A stretch of 64,000 bases of DNA from Arabidopsis thaliana (Eukaryota; Streptophyta; Magnoliopsida; Brassicales; Brassicaceae): the NCBI RefSeq assembly GCF_000001735.4, contig NC_003070.9:24537971-24601970 (forward strand), written 5' to 3'. Below, in pieces: positions 1 to 13,149 of this stretch; the first letter of the stretch is position 1; every line of letters begins with the position of its first letter. Made by a program: the position numbers and the translations under genes. Under the pieces are notes generated by a model. That model did not search any database. It saw only the letters and a program-made list of their open reading frames with translations, and had not been told where the DNA came from.

Positions 1-1117
1 TATATTCTGAAACTATTAGAGATATCATACGTGTTAAATTAAGAGCGATTTTAAAGAAAACATTAGTTCTGAATGAAGACGTGTGTTCAATGGATGAAAT
101 GCGATTCAGTTCAAAATAATAACAATATATATATATATATATATTTATTTATTTATAGATATTCATATATATATATAAGAAAATATATAGATATGGTCAT
201 ATGGATATGGTTGTGGACTTGTGATGCGACAAAAAAAAATTGAACAAAGTGGATCTGGTTAGGTGGCCAGCATCTTTTACGGAAGGGAAAAGTTGGATAT
301 ATTACAATATTTTTGGTGGACCATGAGCAACCCCACCACAAAGTGCATGTGAAGTGACCACTTTTCTGCGAGCTGATCCAACTAATCAATAATGGTAACA
401 AATACAAAAAATAAACGCTCTAATTTTATTTCAGTCAAATGTTTTTAATAATTTTCCATGTCCGAAAACTTTAAAATCTTTTATTATTACTAAGTTAAGA
501 AAATTGCAAATGTAAGAATTATTTGTTTCTAAATAGATAATATTAATACCAAATTGATATTCCAAAACATATTATTTTCTTGTTTGATTTGATTGATAAT
601 CTATTAACTGATAAACAACAATGATAGAAATATGTTCTCTAATTCTTCTTCTCTAGCATTCAAAAATTCACATCCAACAAAACCATAAATTTTGTAATTT
701 TAGATACAATTTTACACTAAAAATTAATAATTGTAAAGCTTGTAATTATATTCCCAAACTTTATTCTATAAATTAAAACTTAGCATTCATATTGTTGAAT
801 ATGACTTTTGAATTTTGTTAGTGGGACCCTTTTATACAATAAGTGGCGGCTACAACGAAAAATCAAAGTAGGGACCAAAATGATACAAATCGTAATAACG
901 GGGTCAAAATAACATAATCCAAACTTTTAAATAGCATAAATACAACAACTCTCAAGACCTGTACAAGCTATTTCACCTACTTCATCACTCATCACCAGCT
1001 TCGCATCTTCTTCTCCGGCTTGATCTTCTCTCGTTTCTAGATCTCCGACGATCGGAATATCAAATCCGATCGATTAATTCTGTCAATCACACAAAAACCG
1101 AAAACCAAAAAAAAACC
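1..1117. other. 5' intergenic region and leader upstream of cICDH
   Basis: AT-rich DNA with no convincing gene. A short TA microsatellite lies near 126-145, followed by more TA-rich sequence to about 178. The last 160 bases are pyrimidine-rich and look like a transcribed leader for the cICDH gene. A weak TATA-like stretch lies around 925-935. The only open frame here (minus strand, 153-407) has no recognisable family and is probably chance. Confidence 0.5.
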
Positions 1118-3891
1118 ATGGCGTTTGAGAAGATCAAGGTGGCAAATCCCATCGTCGAGATGGATGGTGAGATCTTACTTCTCCTTCTCCTCTCTCGATC
1201 TCTTTCGCTATCTATAATCAGATATTTTCGTTGATTGGATACGAAATGATTTACTTTCGCTTGCCTAGATTGTAACGAAGTTTCGTTGTTTGTTCTGATC
1301 TGATCTCTGGAATCTACGCATGTGTAAACTCGTTGATTGATTTGGTTTTGGTGTATGATTACGTTACAGATCGATAAAATCGATAAAACCTTTAAGCTCT
1401 GTTCATGAGATTGATTGATTTATGAAAAATCTGGACTCGATTTCAAGTGTGGATTTGATTTACAGCTTTGATTCGGCGAAATAGTTTCGATATTTAAGCT
1501 TCATTGGTTTGTGTAATGTAGGTGATGAAATGACCAGGGTTATTTGGAAGTCTATCAAGGATAAGGTATTAAGCTTACTTTTTTTGATGAATGAGTGTGG
1601 TTCGTGTTTTCGGCGTATTTTGAATTTTTTCTGGTGAAACGTTTTCAGCTTATTACTCCTTTTGTGGAGTTGGATATCAAGTACTTCGACCTTGGTCTTC
1701 CTCACCGTGATGCTACGGATGACAAAGTTACTATTGAAAGTGCTGAAGCTACTAAGAAGTATGTGTGTTTGAGCTTGAAACATACTAGAATGATGTTGCA
1801 TCTCTGTGTGGAATATTCTGTTAATCTTTAAAGTTTATGATTTTGTTTTGTTTTAGGTACAATGTGGCGATCAAGTGTGCCACCATCACTCCAGGTATGT
1901 CAACAGATGTTTTGCAGTTGAACATTTTTTTTACCAGTGTTTTTATTTTACTTAGTGTTGATCTTTGCTCTCTGCAGATGAAGGCCGTGTCACGGAATTT
2001 GGCTTGAAGCAGATGTGGAGAAGTCCAAATGGGACCATCAGGAATATCCTGAATGGTAAGTTATAGACAATTGTATGTTTAAAGCTTATCCAGTGTCATT
2101 CTCTGTTGACTTATATACTGTGTTTGTTTCTCACAGGAACTGTATTTAGAGAGCCAATTATCTGCAAAAATGTTCCCAAGCTTGTCCCAGGTAATTATTG
2201 ACAATGGCCTAGTTGCATTAACAATTTTATTTTCAAAGGGTTCTGAGAATATGTCTTGTTTTCTCTAGGCTGGACAAAGCCCATCTGCATTGGAAGGCAT
2301 GCTTTTGGTGATCAGTACCGTGCCACTGATGCTGTAATCAAGGGACCAGGAAAACTGACTATGACCTTTGGTATACTTACTGCCTTTCATCGGTCATCTC
2401 GTTTAGAGTTGGCATTGCATAATTTTTGAAATCTCTTTTTCGTTTCTTTTTCCGTATGTCATTATGTATTAATTATAATCTTTAATGTCTTTGATTTTCA
2501 GAGGGAAAAGATGGGAAAACTGAAACCGAAGTCTTTACATTTACTGGTGAAGGTGGTGTTGCTATGGCAATGTACAACACTGATGAGGTATAGTTATGCT
2601 TACCCTTTCTTCCAACTACAGTACAAATTACTCGTCTTTTTGGAGATTGTCCTCTAAGATGTTCTCTTATAATACAGTCCATCCGTGCTTTTGCTGATGC
2701 ATCGATGAACACTGCTTATGAGAAAAAGTGGCCACTTTACCTTAGCACAAAGAATACCATTCTTAAGAAATACGATGGCAGGTATGCGACATTTAGTTTT
2801 GGTTTTCATATCATATAGGCTTTTCGCTCATATGGTGGAGGAGATAGTTTTGCTGTTGGTTACATTTTTGTTTTCCTATAAAGATTCAAAGACATCTTCC
2901 AAGAAGTCTATGAAGCCAGCTGGAAGTCGAAGTATGATGCTGCTGGAATCTGGTGAGCTGTCTCTTTGTTTTTTCATTTTTGGAATAGCATGGTCCCTTA
3001 TATTACCTTTTACTGATAAGAACCTAAATAATTAAATTGGTTAGGTATGAACACCGTCTCATTGATGATATGGTGGCCTACGCTCTTAAGAGTGAGGGAG
3101 GCTATGTTTGGGCATGCAAAAACTATGATGGTGATGTCCAAAGTGATTTCTTGGCACAAGGTTAGTGTAATCGTAAATGAATATGTCCTTCAGCGCTTAT
3201 GTCTATCTTACATATTACTTGTTAACTAATTGTTTCTTATAATGTGTTTTAGGATTCGGGTCACTTGGATTGATGACATCTGTTCTGGTATAATTCTCAC
3301 AAGTTCTTAGCTATATTGTCACATAATCTCTTTGTTAGGCTGTTACATGATTCTAAGTTTCCGCTTTTACAATTGTTGTGTATTTTCATTAGGTCTGCCC
3401 AGATGGAAAGACGATTGAAGCTGAAGCGGCCCATGGAACTGTCACCCGTCACTTCAGGGTTCATCAGAAAGGTGGTGAGACCAGCACAAACAGCATAGCC
3501 TCTATTTTTGCTTGGACTCGTGGACTTGCACACAGGTAACAAAAAGAAAACATGCTTAATAATGTTTCATTAGAAGGAAGAGGATTGTCTAAGCTAATGT
3601 CTTTGAAACAGGGCTAAGTTAGATGACAACGCAAAACTCTTGGATTTCACTGAGAAGCTGGAAGCCGCTTGTGTTGGGACAGTGGAGTCAGGGAAAATGA
3701 CCAAAGATCTTGCACTCATCATTCACGGCTCAAAGTAATCAATTCAACACTTTCTATTTACGTCCTTGTTCTCATCAAGATCACTTAATTTACTGTCGGA
3801 TTTTTTCAGGCTTTCGAGGGACACGTACCTGAACACAGAGGAGTTCATCGATGCAGTCGCTGCTGAGCTCAAAGAAAGACTCAATGCTTAA
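1118..3891 (+). CDS. cICDH: Cytosolic NADP-dependent isocitrate dehydrogenase
   Basis: Converts isocitrate to 2-oxoglutarate and CO2 with production of cytosolic NADPH. I read 15 exons: 1118-1166, 1522-1565, 1649-1758, 1857-1894, 1978-2055, 2137-2190, 2269-2370, 2502-2587, 2678-2781, 2884-2952, 3045-3160, 3253-3287, 3393-3535, 3612-3734 and 3810-3891. They join into a 410-residue frame. The protein starts [20 protein letters not shown] and has no transit peptide. The family signature [20 protein letters not shown] spans exons 11-12, and [11 protein letters not shown] is in exon 13. The C-terminus ERLNA is not a peroxisomal signal, which fits a cytosolic enzyme. The ATG is the first in a good leader context. 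I recognise this as At1g65930. A decayed copy of exon 13 lies downstream near 4345-4418. Confidence 0.97.
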
Positions 3892-4344
3892 GAAACTGAA
3901 GAAATTGGGTAAAATTCGAACGTCTCAGTTCCTAAGTGTCTTATCTGGTTGGTGGGGTTGGTTGGGATCGGGAGGAATAAACTTTTGTGGAGAGGAGTGT
4001 TGAGAACGATTTGTTTCCTCTCTTATAATATTTCCAAAATATTGCGACATTTTTCCATTTTTATTCAGATCTCGAATTTTATGTTTGATTGATTGGTTAT
4101 CACATCTTCTTTTTTTTGGTTGATCGATTTATGAAATTGGTATTAGGGTCTTTTAGGTTATAAATACACAGTACGGTTTAACTAGAATACACATACCACC
4201 AAGCCATTGGTTGACTTCAGTTTTTATTAGACCAACAAACAATCCATCAAATGTTTGTTTATTCTCTTGGGTATAATGTACTTTAGAAGTCTCTGACGCT
4301 TTACTTTCTTATACTCTTAGTCTCAAAAGATCGTCTTGTTTTGT

Positions 4345-4418
4345 CTCACCACCTTTTTGATACCTTGAAGTGAAGGGTGACAGTTCCATGGGGCCGTTTC
4401 AGCTTGATATGGATTGTG
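4345..4418 (-). pseudogene. Decayed cICDH exon-13 fragment, antisense
   Basis: The reverse complement of this segment aligns with the start of cICDH exon 13 (3408-3482). Shared blocks include AAGCTGAA, CCATGGAACTGTCACCC, TCACTTCA and AAAGGTGGTGAGAC. It has several substitutions and one extra C in the GGCCCC run that breaks the frame. No other cICDH exon is visible nearby, so this is a small local duplication, not a gene copy. It lies about 0.45 kb past the parent gene in inverted orientation. Confidence 0.85.
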
Positions 4419-5039
4419 AACAATAATGAGCAGTCCAATATTTACTTGATTTGGTGTAATGCCAATCTAACGTATTCCTCTTAAATACCATGCTAACATA
4501 AATACTTTGAATAATTGGGAAATTTGTAGGATCCATTAGAGCATTAATCATCTCGAAATGTCATGTCTTAGTCGGATACTAATTGGTTGACCTCAACTAG
4601 GGATGAAAAAGTATCCCTTACATTTTGCTGGTCTCACCTTTTCATTAGGTAGCTATGGATCGTTCCAAACCAATATCGAGTAGAGGGCTAGAAATGGTGG
4701 ATTATAGCAGTTTGTTTGTTTTCTTATTCTATTGTTTGATCTTCTGTTTTTACTAATGATTTTTTAGATCAAAAGGTAAACACAATATCATTTTATATCG
4801 TTTATGTAATGATACAAATAATTATCATCACTTATGTTAACAAAATTTATATGATTGCATTGATAATAGAGAATAAATTAACACTTCTATCAATTATAAC
4901 AAATTATGCTTAGACTCAAGAAATGTTAAGAGAAATAAGTAATTTCAAAAGAAATTGAAATGGATTAGAAGTTTTTATTTTATTTTCACTAATCTGAATC
5001 TTGTGATGCTTTTTAACGAAAGTGGCACCAACACTTAAT

Positions 5040-5167
5040 ATGTCAATTCTGGAATATTTATTTATGCAAACAACCAACACATAAACAATGAAATCTAAAG
5101 CTCCAAAATAATATTTAATTGGTTATGTGTGGCATGTTTGCATAAATAAATATTCCAGAATTGACAT
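5040..5167. repeat. Perfect 33-bp inverted repeat with 62-bp loop
   Basis: The left arm 5040-5072 and right arm 5135-5167 are exact reverse complements over 33 bases (core ATTCTGGAATATTTATTTAT). The match continues imperfectly into the loop (CAAACAACCAACACATAAAC against its mirror near 5115-5134). A transcript through this region would fold into a long hairpin. It could be a small fold-back transposon or an inverted duplication. I see no coding sequence in it. Confidence 0.85.
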
Positions 5168-5708
5168 TTGAAATGGTAGTACGACTTCCTTTGAAGAGCA
5201 TCGCAAGATAGATAAGTGAGAAAATAATGGAAACTTCTGATCGATTCCGATTTTTTTCAAGATTAATTCATGTACATGGTTTTGGTCAACTCATGTAAAA
5301 GCTTCAAAATTGGTAATATTTTAAATTACAAAAACTTATATTGTACTTTCTGAAATTTCCAATATCTAGATTTTAACCAACAAATCGGCTTCACAGGTAT
5401 TCAAGATCTCAAAAAATATAGAAAATGGGTTAACTAGGTAAAATAATAAAATAAGTTACTTAAAATATACTTTAAATTACTTTCATTTATTTTAGTTTGT
5501 TTACTATATTTACCAAACATTAAGATATTTATGTGTGTGTGTTTTTTTTTGAACAAAGATATTTATGGTTATTCTAGAAAATAGCACACATTTGTTTTCT
5601 AAGATACCACAAAGTATCTACGATATAGATTTACTACCCTTAAATTAAAGTACCAAACAATCCCACAAACTTGATGTTGTCTTTTACATGTAAGAAATGT
5701 TGATTGTT

Positions 5709-6104
5709 AGATTTCAACATAAATCATCCGAGAAACCAAAGGTTGATCTACCCATGCACATTATGGTTTTACGACAACTTCCATCAATTGGTACTTTTCT
5801 TAAAACTCCACTACGAGTCTAATATCTATGACAATTCTAGCAGAAGTAGCGAGGTTGAGTCTTATTGTAGGTGTTATAATAACAAAACTTAGTGTTATCA
5901 GAATCACATCTTGACATCAAAAAGTTTTTTTTTATTACAACTAGTACAGTGAGACTCAACCGCACTACTTCTACAAGAACTGTCGTAGATATTGGACTCA
6001 TGGTGGAGCTTTAAGGGACATACCAATTGGTGGAAGTTGTCATAAGACCAAATGAGCAAGGGTAGATCAACATTCAGTTTCTCATATGGTTTCTGTTGAG
6101 ATCC
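5709..6104. repeat. Diverged ~155-bp inverted repeat, hairpin-forming
   Basis: Left arm about 5709-5864, right arm about 5947-6104, loop about 82 bp. Shared motifs, read on the left-arm strand, are GTTGATCTACCC, GACAACTTCCA, CAATTGGTA and GGTTGAGTCT. Identity looks like about 80 percent by eye. The arms probably arose by inverted duplication of one parent sequence. Such structures can be young small-RNA precursors or remains of a fold-back element. I do not recognise a known family. Confidence 0.75.
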
Positions 6105-6821
6105 GACATGGTATTTATCAACCCGTCTTACATGTTCAAGACAACATTGAGTTTATTTGTAGGGTTGTTGGGTATAGGGCTCATTATGTTGGAACTCAAT
6201 TTTAAGATATGTTTGCGCAGACACATTATCAGAATACTGTTTTTAAGCAAGATCTTTTATCGGAATTCTGAGATTGCTGAACTTTTTATCGCGAACACTA
6301 TAATTTAATGTACTCATTAGTCAAAATTTGAGTTCGTTTGGATGTGGACTACTTGTCCAAAGTTTCTTGCATGAAAGACACGAATAGGCAAGGTGGATTT
6401 AGTTCTACATTAGAAGCTTGAGAAAAATCTAACTACTGTATATATAATCATAAAAAATCTAGAAAAACTTTGGGACTACTAAATAGTTAGAAGATCAAAC
6501 CCATGTCGAGCCAAGTTGGTAATAACCGGATGGGCATGGGTTTCAATTTGATCTTGAGTGGATGAGCCTTCAGGCAAACATCCAATCTTTTGCATTATTT
6601 TTTGTTATGGAATTGATCAATATATAAATATCAATTTGGTCAAAAAGTAAACAATTCTCTAATCAGTTGAAAAATTGATTTGGTCTATGTCATAAGTTCT
6701 CTTTGTCCATTATTGCCTAAAGTTAATTGCTTAAGTGATGGGGTTTTAATCAACTAAGAAAAAAAATGACGTGATAAGAATCTCTTCTCGTCACAACAAC
6801 AAAAAGAAAAGCGTAAAAGTA

Positions 6822-7702
6822 TTTACCTTATTTAGACAACTCTGAAATCTGAAACTCTTCTGCAATTTGTCTGTTACACTTCTAAATCCCTAAAATCCAA
6901 ATATTGTGGTGAATAAATAAAATCAAATCACACTAACAAATAAATGGCCATGAATGTTTTGTTGATTTTGGTGGGTTTTTGGATTTTGGATTTTGGTTTT
7001 TGATTTTATGAGTTTTTGATTTTGGTGGAGATTCTAGATTTTGCAAAATCTTAAATGGTAACTTTTCTAGTTTTTGATTTTTATATAATTATTATTTAGA
7101 AACTTTTTAAAATTATTTATTTTAAACTTTATTTTTATTTTTCAAAAACAAAAAAAGAGTTTACCATAGAATTTGTTGAAAATCCCCAAAAAGTGGATTT
7201 TGGATTTTAAGAACAAATGACTAGAAAATCTATAAAACTCTGGATTCCCTATAATTTAGGGAATTGTTTTTTTATAAAATCATAAATGGGTGAAAAAGTG
7301 GATTTTGCAAAATCAACAGCCAAAATCAACTTTTAAAACCAGTACCATTCAAGGCCAAAATTTGTTTTAGATTCATGCATGCAATATTACAATAGAAAGT
7401 TTTAAGAAAACTACAAATTATAGGTATGTATTATGATTTAAAATCTCATAGAGAGATAAATCAAAAAACTAAAACATGTTAAATCATGCTTTTAAATTTC
7501 AAAACCTACCGAAATCATATTATAAAAAAAGAAAGCATAAGTTACAAAGGTATTTAAACTTTAATCAAGCATCAATAAAATAGCAAATTAAAGTGAGAAG
7601 TACTTACCTTAGAGTCATAAGCTCAAAATCTGAAAGTTACATGTGATCCTTTGGCTCTTCTTACAAATCCCTAAATCCAAGTATAGCATGTGGTGAATAA
7701 AA
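6822..7702. repeat. Degenerate direct repeat flanking a fold-back element
   Basis: A roughly 100-bp segment near 6822-6920 recurs near 7604-7702. The shared order of blocks is TACCTTA, AATCTGAAA, CTTCT, AAATCCCTAAA and TGGTGAATAAA. Similarity is moderate and read by eye. The two copies bracket the fold-back element at 6946-7356. Confidence 0.5.
6946..7356. mobile_element. Possible fold-back DNA element (MITE-like)
   Basis: The ends look inverted: GGCCATGAATG at 6946 and CATTCAAGGCC at 7346-7356. The next inner blocks (TTGATTTTGG and CCAAAATCAA) are also mirror images. The interior is rich in GATTTTGG/CCAAAATC and folds back on itself. I could not find a clean target-site duplication, so the family and exact borders are uncertain. 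Confidence 0.45.
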
Positions 7703-8889
7703 ATATGCATCTAGAAAATAAATCATATATATGTACCTTTATGATTGTATTATATATGAACATATATAACTATCATATATATATATATTAATATATGTAC
7801 GTTTTTCCTCTCAATTAATGGTGGATTCGATAAAAAGAAGAAACGAGAAGGAGAAAATATCGCTTTACTCATGGATCTTAGTTAGTTGGGTTTTGAAAAA
7901 TATTGCATCTAACGTGTTGAGATTATATACAAAATGAAATGAGATTAGTCAACAAATAACATAACTCTCTTTTTGGAAGTAAATACAGAAAATAATTCTC
8001 AAGTAAATCCAATTTAACAAAATTGGAACAAAATAATTTGGGAAACATTTTTAAAAGCAAATTCAGAATATTTTTACTAAGAAACAATAAAAGATTTTTT
8101 AGCTTAAACCAAAATGTACTAAACAATAAATAATAATATATAGTTTTAACAAAACTAAATTTGATATATATCAACTTCAACTTTCTTGTAAGAAAACAGA
8201 TTACATGAATTCGGTAGTCAAGAAAAATGTGAAAAATTCCATTTAATAAAAAGGTTCAGAAATAATTTAATCTAAAGGAAAAAAATATTTTCGATAAAAG
8301 TAATAAAATACAAAATAATTACTAAACCCAGTAGAAAGAGAAAATTTTATCAAATTTAGATTTTAACTTTCATTTGTTTTTTAAATACTAAGATTTATAC
8401 ACAGAAAAAAGAGTAATTTATAGGAAATACAATTTCATAAATATAGAAACGTAATCTTACATAGATTCAATTCAATCAAAATGAATTCTTGTCCAATTTA
8501 AATCTTTTGCAAAAAGAAAAAGATTTCATTAGTTAGTCAACAAAATAAAAAAAAGTCTATATGGAAAAGAATCTTTGAATAAAATAAAATAAAATTTAAA
8601 GTTCTGCAATTTCATAAATGTCAAAAATAAATTTTAATATTGATATTTATTACCTTCTGAAAAAACCTTCCAATGCAACTAGAGTTATTCTGTTCTGTCT
8701 TCAATTTTCAGTTTAAACCAAAAATACCGTTGTGGTCAAGTCGGTTCTTTGTTTTTCTTTGATTAAAGTTCGTTGTACCGAGAGAGTCATTGGTTTCACC
8801 TCAAATTTACATATATCCGTTATTCCGTTTCGATACAAAAAATATATCAAAGACACTTTTGAACCAATTCCTACATCATAATCATATTT

Positions 8890-11800
8890 TCATACGCTGC
8901 ATGTAATTCGCTTTACACTATTTGTGATACCGCCAACGAGTTGCCCATAGAAACCGTATATGGTATGTTTTAGCTTCTTCATTCCTTGAAAGAGTTCCAT
9001 CAATTCTGAACCAAACAAAAAAAGAGTTTGAAGTTTACACACAAGACTTTTGAGTATAATTTTATCATTTGGATAGTAGTTTCTTACCTAGAATAAGACG
9101 TAACCGAAGGTAACTCATTAACATTACAGATCTGGAGATTACCGACTTCTCAACAAAATCTGGAAACAGCAGAACCAAAATCTATAGCTTCATTCTTGAT
9201 AAAATTGTATAGATATTTTGAAACTTCTCAAACAAAGTTACCTGGTTCAGAAGTTGGTTTGTAGCCAAGCCCGTATACCGCATATTTCGCATAAGCGAGT
9301 AGTCTCACCCGTTGTGGAGCACCTAACTTTAGAGTGATTGACCGTATGAGTCCACTGAGATCGATCAAAAACAAGGAGGTCATAAATAATATTCTTTCCA
9401 GAATCAATTACTAAATAACCGAGGATCGAGGATTGTACTCTGTTCGCAGAACGGTTAGAAAGTCAGGTGGAAGAGACCCCATGAAAGTTGTTACGTCTTC
9501 CAATCTCAGAAGTTTGAGCTCCTGTTTCAGTTTTTGCCTCTCTTGTATAGACATTCCTTTTCCCAGTCCTGATTTGCTATTACCAAGAAGATGCAGGAAC
9601 AAGAATAAGTCCTTTTGAATTTAAAAATGTAAATGAAACCCAAACTGTGCATTGTTGTCTCTACGGTCTTATTTTCATACTTTATTTCAGGATTAACAAT
9701 GTCTAGTCTAAACAATGCTGGAGAGACATATACCTTTCACTAGTTCTTCCGGTGAAAATGACGGGGAAGAATTTGGCATATTTTCCAACCCCAAACTGTT
9801 TCCCTAATTCTTGTATCTTGTTCGAGTCTAGAAGAATCAAAGCTTCCCACAACCGACAAAAGTCCCGCCTAAATGCTTCATCCAATGTTTTACAGTTCCC
9901 ATGGTCTAGCAGAACTTTTCATCCAAAAGTAATTTCAAGAAGAATAAAAGTTCTATGATTAGAATCTGGAAACAGTGAGAGGTCATGATAGAATTACGAA
10001 CACAAAGTACCTAGAGAGAAGCCATTCTGGCCTTCAGGAGAAACTAGTATATTTCCAGGATGCGGATCGCCATGTATGAACCCGTGAACAAATATCATTT
10101 CAGCAAACACTTCAACCAATACTTTAGCAACCTATTGTAATTTGGGAAAAACTTTCATGCGTCAGCAAAGAAATCAAAGCGTATATTTGACGTTTCGAAG
10201 GCTAAGCCTAAATTTCACAGGTCAAATGCTCGTTACAGACCAAAGGTGTATTTCATAACTTATGCACAAGGAGTGGTTACCAACCTTTTCTGGACTTACA
10301 TTAGTCCTTTTGAGGGATTCCACATCGTCAACCTGAAACCTAGGGAAATTTGAGTTAGATGAACATACAAGAATTATAGTATGCACGAGAAGCTACATGA
10401 GGATCTCTAAGAATATATAATATATAACGTTAAGATATAAGAGTAAACCACAAATGAAACTCAAAGAGGTCTCTGGTTTGGAAAATTTATCCCAGATTCA
10501 AATCTATAGCTAAGGGAAAATCTAGATATATTGCGTTTTGAATTATCACAGATAATGAATATCAAGTATTTATTGCATAAAACTTCATAAGGTACTAATT
10601 TGTTTTCACTAGACAAGTTAATATCTGAATTGATCAAGTGCTTTCTAGGCGTTATAACCAAATTCCAACATTCTTTTTCCAACACTGTAACTTTATGAAG
10701 AAACTTATGATTTTTCCATTTTTCAGAGTTTTAGCTATAAAGCTTTGAATACCAATCTCCTTTCTAAATGTTTCTAAGCAATTAAATTGTTTGAGATTGC
10801 TTCAGACTTCATTCTTCACTTATTTCTTTTAACTGAATAACGAATAATTCAGATCTAGGAGAACAGATAAACTGTATAATTAATTAACTGTGTTGAACAT
10901 CATTACCTTGAAACCCTTGCAAAACTGCATTGTCAGCACTTGAGTGGTTGTGAACTCCTGAATATTAATGTGGGCGACAATATTAAGAAAAACAAAATGC
11001 CGATCCAACATGTACTAGTAAAATCAAAATCAAAGACTCTCAAGTCATACCGAAAACACTGTAGGAATTGTAATCATTTTGTTATGTTTGAAGTTTTTGG
11101 CAATTCTCTCTGAATTTTTTGCCTCCTGTAGAAAATCTGTGGACAAGAAAATTAAAGAAGAAATGAAATCATCAGATTCACTATACATAACTCTAGAGAA
11201 AGAATGTAATGAATATACTACAACATGTATTGTGTACATATAGGGTTCACTGGTCTTGACGTTTTCAGCATTTTAAAGAATAAAACATAAACACATGCAT
11301 ACAATGCAGTGCTTGGTTCTGAAGTTTTAGGTTACTGACCAAGTTCCTGGGAAATTGACTTTACGAATTCATAAACTAGCCAATCAAATCTGTATTCTGG
11401 AAATATCTGCGAAGTGGAAGAGAAAAAAGAACTCTAAGAAACAATAGACGGCTGCATATAATATGCAGCCTATAACTATATGAATCAGAGATGCACAAAC
11501 AGTTCATGTAATTGCATCATTGATCTCAACTAACACTCCACAGCAACACAGGCTTAGGTCACAATCACCGGCAAAACTAATGAAATTAGAAAGAAGTAAA
11601 ACAATGAAGTCCTCATAATCTAACAATGCATTTCGCAAGGCAGCATAAACTACTGCAGCACACTGGAAATATTATCCGCACCAGCAGTTCCCTGCCAGTA
11701 CTTTTAATAAAAGACGAAACTCCAAATTTAAAGCCTCAAATATTTAATCAAAAAATCATATTTCCATCAAATTCCTAGATCAGTTAGATATATGATGTCA

Positions 11801-13149
11801 CACGTCTGTTTCTTCGTTTCATATTTTATGAACAGCTTGTAAGAAAACATATTTTGTTTCAATCTAACTTCATGTTCTGGTACAGATATAAAGCAACAAG
11901 AAAATGCAGGCACCTTTGCGACTGATTTTGAAAGGAATGACATTATCATTGTATCTAACATCATGTTCTGCTTCAATCCAGGGTATTGCACCTATTTTAA
12001 CACCAAAAATGAAAACTTGGTGATTCTTGAAGTTGTTGCAGAAAGAACATAGGAAATTAAAACAGTTATTGTTATGAGGAGTTAACCTTTACTGCTACTT
12101 CCTGGTGGTTCTTCAATACAGCATGATGTACTTGAGCAATAGATGCTGCCGCAATTGGTTCCTCATCAAAAGATAAATATCTGACATTTTAACTAATAGC
12201 AATGTCAAAACCTCTTCCAAAAACAGACGTCAAAAAACAAATCTGACATTTAACTCTAAAAGACTTACATCTCTGTGAGATTTTGACCCAAGTTACTTGT
12301 CAGAACTTGCTTTATTTCTTGAAAGTTACAAGGAACTGCCTACAAGATAAACAAATTAGGAATAGAACAAACAATCCGAAAATGTTTACAGACTCAACTA
12401 TAACAGTATTCTTACCTTGTCCTGCAACGAGGAAAGAGCCAACGAGTACTCTTTCGGAACGAGCTTCAACGTAGCCACAAACTGACCAGCTTTCACATAG
12501 AAACCTTTATTACTTTCACACAGTTTAAGAATTCGTTTAGCAGACCGTGAATGAACCTACACAATCAAAACGACCAAATGTTACCATATCACATAGTACT
12601 AGTGAAGTATACTGCAAACTTTAAACAAGCAATCGTATCACTACTCTAATAACTTGCCTTCACCAATGACGAATAAGCCGATTAGAATGTAATTCAAACT
12701 ACAAGAAAATCGGCCTAATGCCATTGATAACTACAATTCCATGAAACCAAAACTTAAACACGAATGTAAGATATGTAATTGTACACCTCTGTTAATCTCT
12801 GAAGATACTCATCGGAATCTGCTGGTAATCTACGCAAAGTATACTTGTAATCAGCGACAGTGAGAGTGATCTACAAGTAGAGAATAAGAGATTCAATGAA
12901 TGAATTGGAATGAGGAAATGGTGAAATCAATAGAGAGATAAGGAAGATACGAACGGAGTAGATAGCGCGAGAAGAACGGACGACGCCTTCTACAGCCGTC
13001 GCTATTTTATTGGAAGGTGAGTCTCGGAAGATGGACACGGCGGTGGCGCTGCCAGTGACGGCGGTTAGAGCTAGGCCGGCGGTGACTGTGAAAGCAAAGA
13101 TCGGAGACTTGGATCTCCCGAGAATTTTGAATTTGCGGAGAATCTCCAT
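8890..13149 (-). CDS. ABC1/UbiB-type atypical kinase (ABC1K family)
   Basis: Sixteen exons on the minus strand: 12955-13149, 12787-12870, 12416-12556, 12269-12339, 12087-12180, 11914-11991, 11340-11406, 11051-11136, 10907-10957, 10285-10332, 10011-10131, 9734-9914, 9439-9576, 9242-9354, 9088-9159 and 8890-9005. They total 551 residues. The ABC1 hallmarks are in order: the KxGQ motif (KAGQFVATLKLVPKEYS), an Ala-rich loop (EEPIAAASIAQVH), the ATP-binding lysine region (EVAVKVQYPG), QEAKNSE, the catalytic loop HGFIHGDPHPGNI, and LLDHGN in place of DFG. A hydrophobic segment near residues 17-40 suggests membrane association or organelle targeting. Family members act in quinone/isoprenoid lipid metabolism in plastids or mitochondria; the specific substrate is unknown to me. 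I recognise the locus as At1g65950. Confidence 0.93.

Larger units (their letters stand above)
3892..8889. other. Gene-poor, repeat-rich intergenic region
   Basis: Five kilobases without a gene I can support. It starts with the cICDH 3' UTR (to about 4050). It then holds an antisense cICDH exon fragment, a perfect 33-bp inverted repeat, a longer diverged inverted repeat, a fold-back element and a degenerate direct repeat, all listed separately. From about 7360 to 8640 the sequence is extremely AT-rich. The reading frames in it (for example minus strand 7923-8180) are low-complexity K/F/L/N runs. Confidence 0.6.

Noticed and set aside
153-407. 84-residue minus-strand frame next to a TA microsatellite
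   Set aside because: No family resemblance, aromatic/low-complexity content and no promoter or splice context. Likely chance.
6096-6308. 70-residue frame after the long inverted repeat
   Set aside because: Starts within the right arm of the repeat; hydrophobic, no family recognised, and no matching frame in the left arm.
7923-8180. 85-residue minus-strand frame
   Set aside because: Made of K/F/L/N runs from extremely AT-rich DNA, with no conserved motif.
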